Assembly (NCBI RefSeq): GCF_008973715.1
Contig: NZ_WBOL01000001.1
Location: 1 to 64,000, forward strand
Length of the DNA: 64,000 nt
DNA from: Nitrincola schmidtii
GTDB lineage: Bacteria; Pseudomonadota; Gammaproteobacteria; Pseudomonadales; Balneatricaceae
Reading direction: 5' to 3'
Positions 61,528 to 64,000 of this stretch are shown here, one piece after another (position 1 is the stretch's first letter; every line of letters begins with the position of its first letter). The position numbers were made by a program, and so were the translations under genes. The notes under the pieces are model-generated. The model saw only the letters and a list, made by a program, of their open reading frames with translations. It was not told the DNA's origin and made no database searches.

Positions 61528-63270
61528 ATGACAGGTATTCAAGGCGCTACCATGCCAGAGATCAAAACAACGCTAGATCGTTTGATTCATGCGATGGAAG
61601 GTCGTTTCACAAAAGGGATGTCACCCGCATCTTTATTACTTGCTTATATGGATTGGTTGATCCACATGGGTCACTCGCCAGGCAAGATTGCCGAAATGAT
61701 GGAAAATATGATGCGTAAGCATTCCGCTTTCTTGTTGTGGGCATCCCGTGCACCCTTCGACCCAGATATCAAGCCCTATATTAAACCGCTGGCGGATGAC
61801 CGTCGCTTTAAAGATCCCGCTTGGTCGAAGTTTCCTTACAATGTCATTTCGCAACATTTTATGCTGCATGAGCAATGGTGGCATTACGCGACCACCAATA
61901 TACCGGGTGTCGCCAAGCATCATGAAAGTATGGTTCATTTTTCTGCTCGCCAGTGGCTGGATATGATGTCACCGACCAACTTTGCCTTGACCAATCCAGT
62001 TGTCGCGCAAAAAACCTTGTCTTCAGGGGGAATGAACTTGATGCAGGGTATGCAAAAGCTGGTTGAGGACATTCAACACAGTCTACTACAGCAGCCTGAT
62101 GAAGAGTCCGATCTAAAAGTGGGACGCGATTTAGCTGCCACACCTGGCAAGGTCGTTTATCGAAACCGATTGATTGAACTGATTCAGTACAGCCCCACCA
62201 CAGAGAAAGTAAACGCCGAACCTGTCTTGATCGTCCCTGCGTGGATAATGAAATATTATATTTTAGATTTATCACCGCATAATTCGATGGTGAAGTATTT
62301 AGTGGATCAAGGTTTTACCGTATTTATGATCTCTTGGCACAACCCAACCGTCGAAGATCGCGATCTTTCCATGAAGGATTACACTCAAAAAGGTGTCATG
62401 GCGGCGCTTGACGCGATCAGTCACATCATTCCAGATCAAAAAATTCATGCGGCGGGTTATTGCTTGGGTGGCACACTGTTATCGATTGCTGCTGCTGCTA
62501 TGGCACGTGATGAAGATGATCGACTCAAATCCGTGTCACTGTTTACCGCGCAAACTGACTTTACTGAAGCCGGTGAACTGATGCTGTTTATCGATGAAAG
62601 CCAGCTGAGCTACATGGAAGATATCATGTGGGAAAAAGGCTATCTCGATACCAAGCAGATGTCGGGGGCCTTTATGCTTCTTCGCTCCTACGATCTACTC
62701 TGGTCGCGAATGGTCAACGAATATCTACTGGGCGACAAACCATCCACCAATGATTTAATGGCCTGGAACGCTGATGCCACACGGATGCCTTATCGCATGC
62801 ATTCTCAGTACTTAAGGCTCTTATTTTTGAATAATGATTTGGCGAGTGGACGTTATATCGTTAATGACAGACCTATATCGTTGCGTGATATTCGAGTCCC
62901 CGTCTTTGCGGTGGCCACGGTCACAGATCACGTTGCGCCTTGGCGGTCTGTTTACAAGATTAATGACATCTTCAATACCGAAGTTACCTTTGTGTTAACC
63001 AGTGGCGGACATAATGCCGGGATCGTCAGTGAACCGGGTCACCCAAGGCGTCATTTCCAAATTGGCTTGCAACATGCCGAGGATAAACATATCCCAGCCG
63101 ATCAATGGCTGCAGCAGCATGAGAAGCATGTGGGGTCTTGGTGGGAACCTTGGGCCGGTTGGTTAGAATCTAAGTCTTCGGGACATGTGCTACCACCGAG
63201 CATGGGTAATCCAGAGAAAGACTTATATCCTTTGTGCGACGCTCCTGGCAATTACGTAATGGAAAAATAG
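61528..63270 (+). CDS. phaC: Class I poly(3-hydroxyalkanoate) synthase
   Basis: Polymerises (R)-hydroxyacyl-CoA into storage polyester granules. The start at ATG 61528 (MTGIQGATMPEIK) has GGGAG before it, giving 580 residues, usual for class I. An N-terminal domain (about 1-200) with FPYNVISQHFMLHEQWW precedes the alpha/beta hydrolase domain. The lipase-like box is GYCLGG with Cys 312; the Asp is in TDHVAPW (Asp 467) and the His in GGHNAGIV (His 495). FMISWHNPTVEDRDLSMKDY is also a family stretch. No phaA, phaB or phasin gene is beside it, so it is a stand-alone synthase. Confidence 0.93.
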   Translation: MTGIQGATMPEIKTTLDRLIHAMEGRFTKGMSPASLLLAYMDWLIHMGHSPGKIAEMMENMMRKHSAFLLWASRAPFDPDIKPYIKPLADDRRFKDPAWSKFPYNVISQHFMLHEQWWHYATTNIPGVAKHHESMVHFSARQWLDMMSPTNFALTNPVVAQKTLSSGGMNLMQGMQKLVEDIQHSLLQQPDEESDLKVGRDLAATPGKVVYRNRLIELIQYSPTTEKVNAEPVLIVPAWIMKYYILDLSPHNSMVKYLVDQGFTVFMISWHNPTVEDRDLSMKDYTQKGVMAALDAISHIIPDQKIHAAGYCLGGTLLSIAAAAMARDEDDRLKSVSLFTAQTDFTEAGELMLFIDESQLSYMEDIMWEKGYLDTKQMSGAFMLLRSYDLLWSRMVNEYLLGDKPSTNDLMAWNADATRMPYRMHSQYLRLLFLNNDLASGRYIVNDRPISLRDIRVPVFAVATVTDHVAPWRSVYKINDIFNTEVTFVLTSGGHNAGIVSEPGHPRRHFQIGLQHAEDKHIPADQWLQQHEKHVGSWWEPWAGWLESKSSGHVLPPSMGNPEKDLYPLCDAPGNYVMEK

Positions 63271-63317
63271 AAAATTATAGAAAAATCATTCACAGTTAAT
63301 AGTTTTTTTTAATTTTG

Positions 63318-63351
63318 ATAAGCGCGAATTCAACACTATATTCGCGCTTAT
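63318..63351. repeat. Perfect 12-bp inverted repeat downstream of phaC
   Basis: ATAAGCGCGAAT and ATTCGCGCTTAT with a ten-base spacer. The T-run (63303-63310) precedes it on the + strand, so it is not a standard terminator for phaC; it may be a regulator site for the next gene or an end-stabilising hairpin. Confidence 0.5.
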
Positions 63352-63405
63352 GGAGATACCGGTTTTCGGGCGCTCTGGAAAATGTATTAACTTTGTAGTG
63401 AGAGT

Positions 63406-63606
63406 ATGCAGATGGGCACAAAAGTACGTGTCGATCAGGTCTCTGTCGATGAGATAGATGACTGGAGCGAACAATTTTCTGAAGAAGAAGAGATCGGTCG
63501 TAGCCGTCTCAAATACAATGGCAAACGTCGTCGTCAAATCGAAGATTTGATGGAAGAACGTCGCCTTTTGAAACAGATCAGCGACGTATTTGACGAACAC
63601 GCTTAA
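63406..63606 (+). CDS. Small charged protein, possibly of the PA3496 envelope-integrity type
   Basis: A 66-residue protein rich in Glu, Asp and Arg. Its C-terminal part RRRQIEDLMEERRLLKQISDVF resembles the RRxIEDxxEExRL pattern of small PA3496-type proteins. The N-terminal part has an acidic run (SEEEEIG). ATG 63406 follows GTGAGAG. It has no membrane segment. The assignment rests on one short pattern. Confidence 0.55.
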   Translation: MQMGTKVRVDQVSVDEIDDWSEQFSEEEEIGRSRLKYNGKRRRQIEDLMEERRLLKQISDVFDEHA

Positions 63607-63630
63607 GATGAAATTTTAGCCGTTGTTGCA

Positions 63631-63662
63631 TTTCGCTCACGGAGATAACTCCGCGAGCGAAA
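63631..63662. terminator. Bidirectional terminator between convergent genes
   Basis: Nested stems TTTCGCTC/GAGCGAAA and CGGAG/CTCCG with loop ATAA, ending in AAATTT on the + strand. It serves the small charged-protein gene and the leftward aspartate kinase gene. Confidence 0.8.
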
Positions 63663-63664
63663 AT

Positions 63665-64000
63665 TTATGCGGCGCAGATCACATCGCCATGTTCTTCCCT
63701 TTCTATTAAGGCGTGATGCAACGCTTTGACCGCACTTTCATAGTCTTCATCGTTCACCACACATTGCATTTCAACCTGTCGCATCGATTGGTGCAGCGCC
63801 TGGATGCTTATTTTTGCATCGGCTAAGGCGGACACGGTTTTAGCCAAAATACCCGATACTTTCAAATCTGAGCCAATGGCTGAAACAATCGCTACTTTCT
63901 GTAGATTAACTTCTGCACCACTATACGCCTCTCGAATAAGACGCATGGCACGGTTAACCATTTTGCGAGATCCAGCAACGTAGTAAGTAATGCTGTTGGC
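63665..64000 (-). CDS. Aspartate kinase, C-terminal ACT region (runs off the right edge)
   Basis: The frame is open to the right edge and gives 111 residues. ANSITYYVAGSRK lies before VNRAMRLIREAYSGAEVNLQKVAIVSAIGSDLKVSGILAK, and ISIQALHQSMRQVEMQCVV follows. These are the ACT-domain blocks of aspartate kinases (VAxVSAIGSDLK...QxxRQVxMQ), close to the kinase often linked with ectoine synthesis, though that cannot be decided from this part. The catalytic domain lies outside the window. Confidence 0.8.
   Translation of the reverse strand, partial: ANSITYYVAGSRKMVNRAMRLIREAYSGAEVNLQKVAIVSAIGSDLKVSGILAKTVSALADAKISIQALHQSMRQVEMQCVVNDEDYESAVKALHHALIEREEHGDVICAA

Overview
The window reads as chromosomal DNA of a marine-type gammaproteobacterium, probably Oceanospirillales-like. 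This is inferred from gene content (a VPLPA-type exosortase locus, a Lap secretion set, class I PHA synthase, a Pat-type acetyltransferase) and not from any rRNA or marker gene. No rRNA, tRNA or CRISPR array was seen.

Layout. 0-10.4 kb is accessory: the 3' end of an IS66-type transposase abutting a 5'-clipped hipA toxin gene, two VPLPA-CTERM secreted proteins, an operon of two exported proteins (one with a cysteine-free gingipain-like fold), a divergent secreted glycoside hydrolase, and a decayed Rpn-type nuclease/transposase. A short GAGATC...GATCTC repeat recurs at gene borders here.

10.6-45.4 kb is a large exopolysaccharide locus. pgi, a degenerate UDP-sugar dehydrogenase homologue, an acyltransferase and a glycosyltransferase run rightward. 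They face a long leftward run from 45.4 to 17.7 kb: initiating sugar-phosphate transferase, a VPLPA-CTERM protein, Wza-like exporter, outer-membrane barrel, Wzz-like protein, BY-kinase-like ATPase, ExeA-like ATPase, glycosyltransferases and an acetyltransferase, WecG-type transferase, exosortase XrtD (fused to EpsI), PrsT TPR lipoprotein, dTDP-rhamnose genes rfbACDB, manC, an acetyltransferase, flippase, polymerase, a capsular glycosyltransferase and ugd. The inner part (13.6-22.6 kb) is clearly A+T-richer and holds an IS5-type element whose transposase seems to have lost catalytic residues. It looks like the exchangeable, polymer-specific segment.

45.8-49.3 kb encodes a 1166-residue SARP/BTAD-type ATPase regulator, divergent from the polysaccharide operon. 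The shared intergenic region holds three exact TTTTCAA heptamers spaced 11 bp apart, the classical geometry of SARP operators.

49.4-58.0 kb is a Lap-type system: TolC-like protein, LapB, LapC, an atypical LuxR-type regulator, a small protein, then convergent LapD (c-di-GMP receptor) and LapG (periplasmic protease). No large adhesin substrate is present. Together with the polysaccharide locus this makes the window a biofilm-matrix region.

58.1-64 kb is ordinary chromosome: a BigR/SqrR-like ArsR regulator with two cysteines, a Pat-type acyl-CoA synthetase/acetyltransferase, PHA synthase, a small charged protein, and the C-terminal part of an aspartate kinase.
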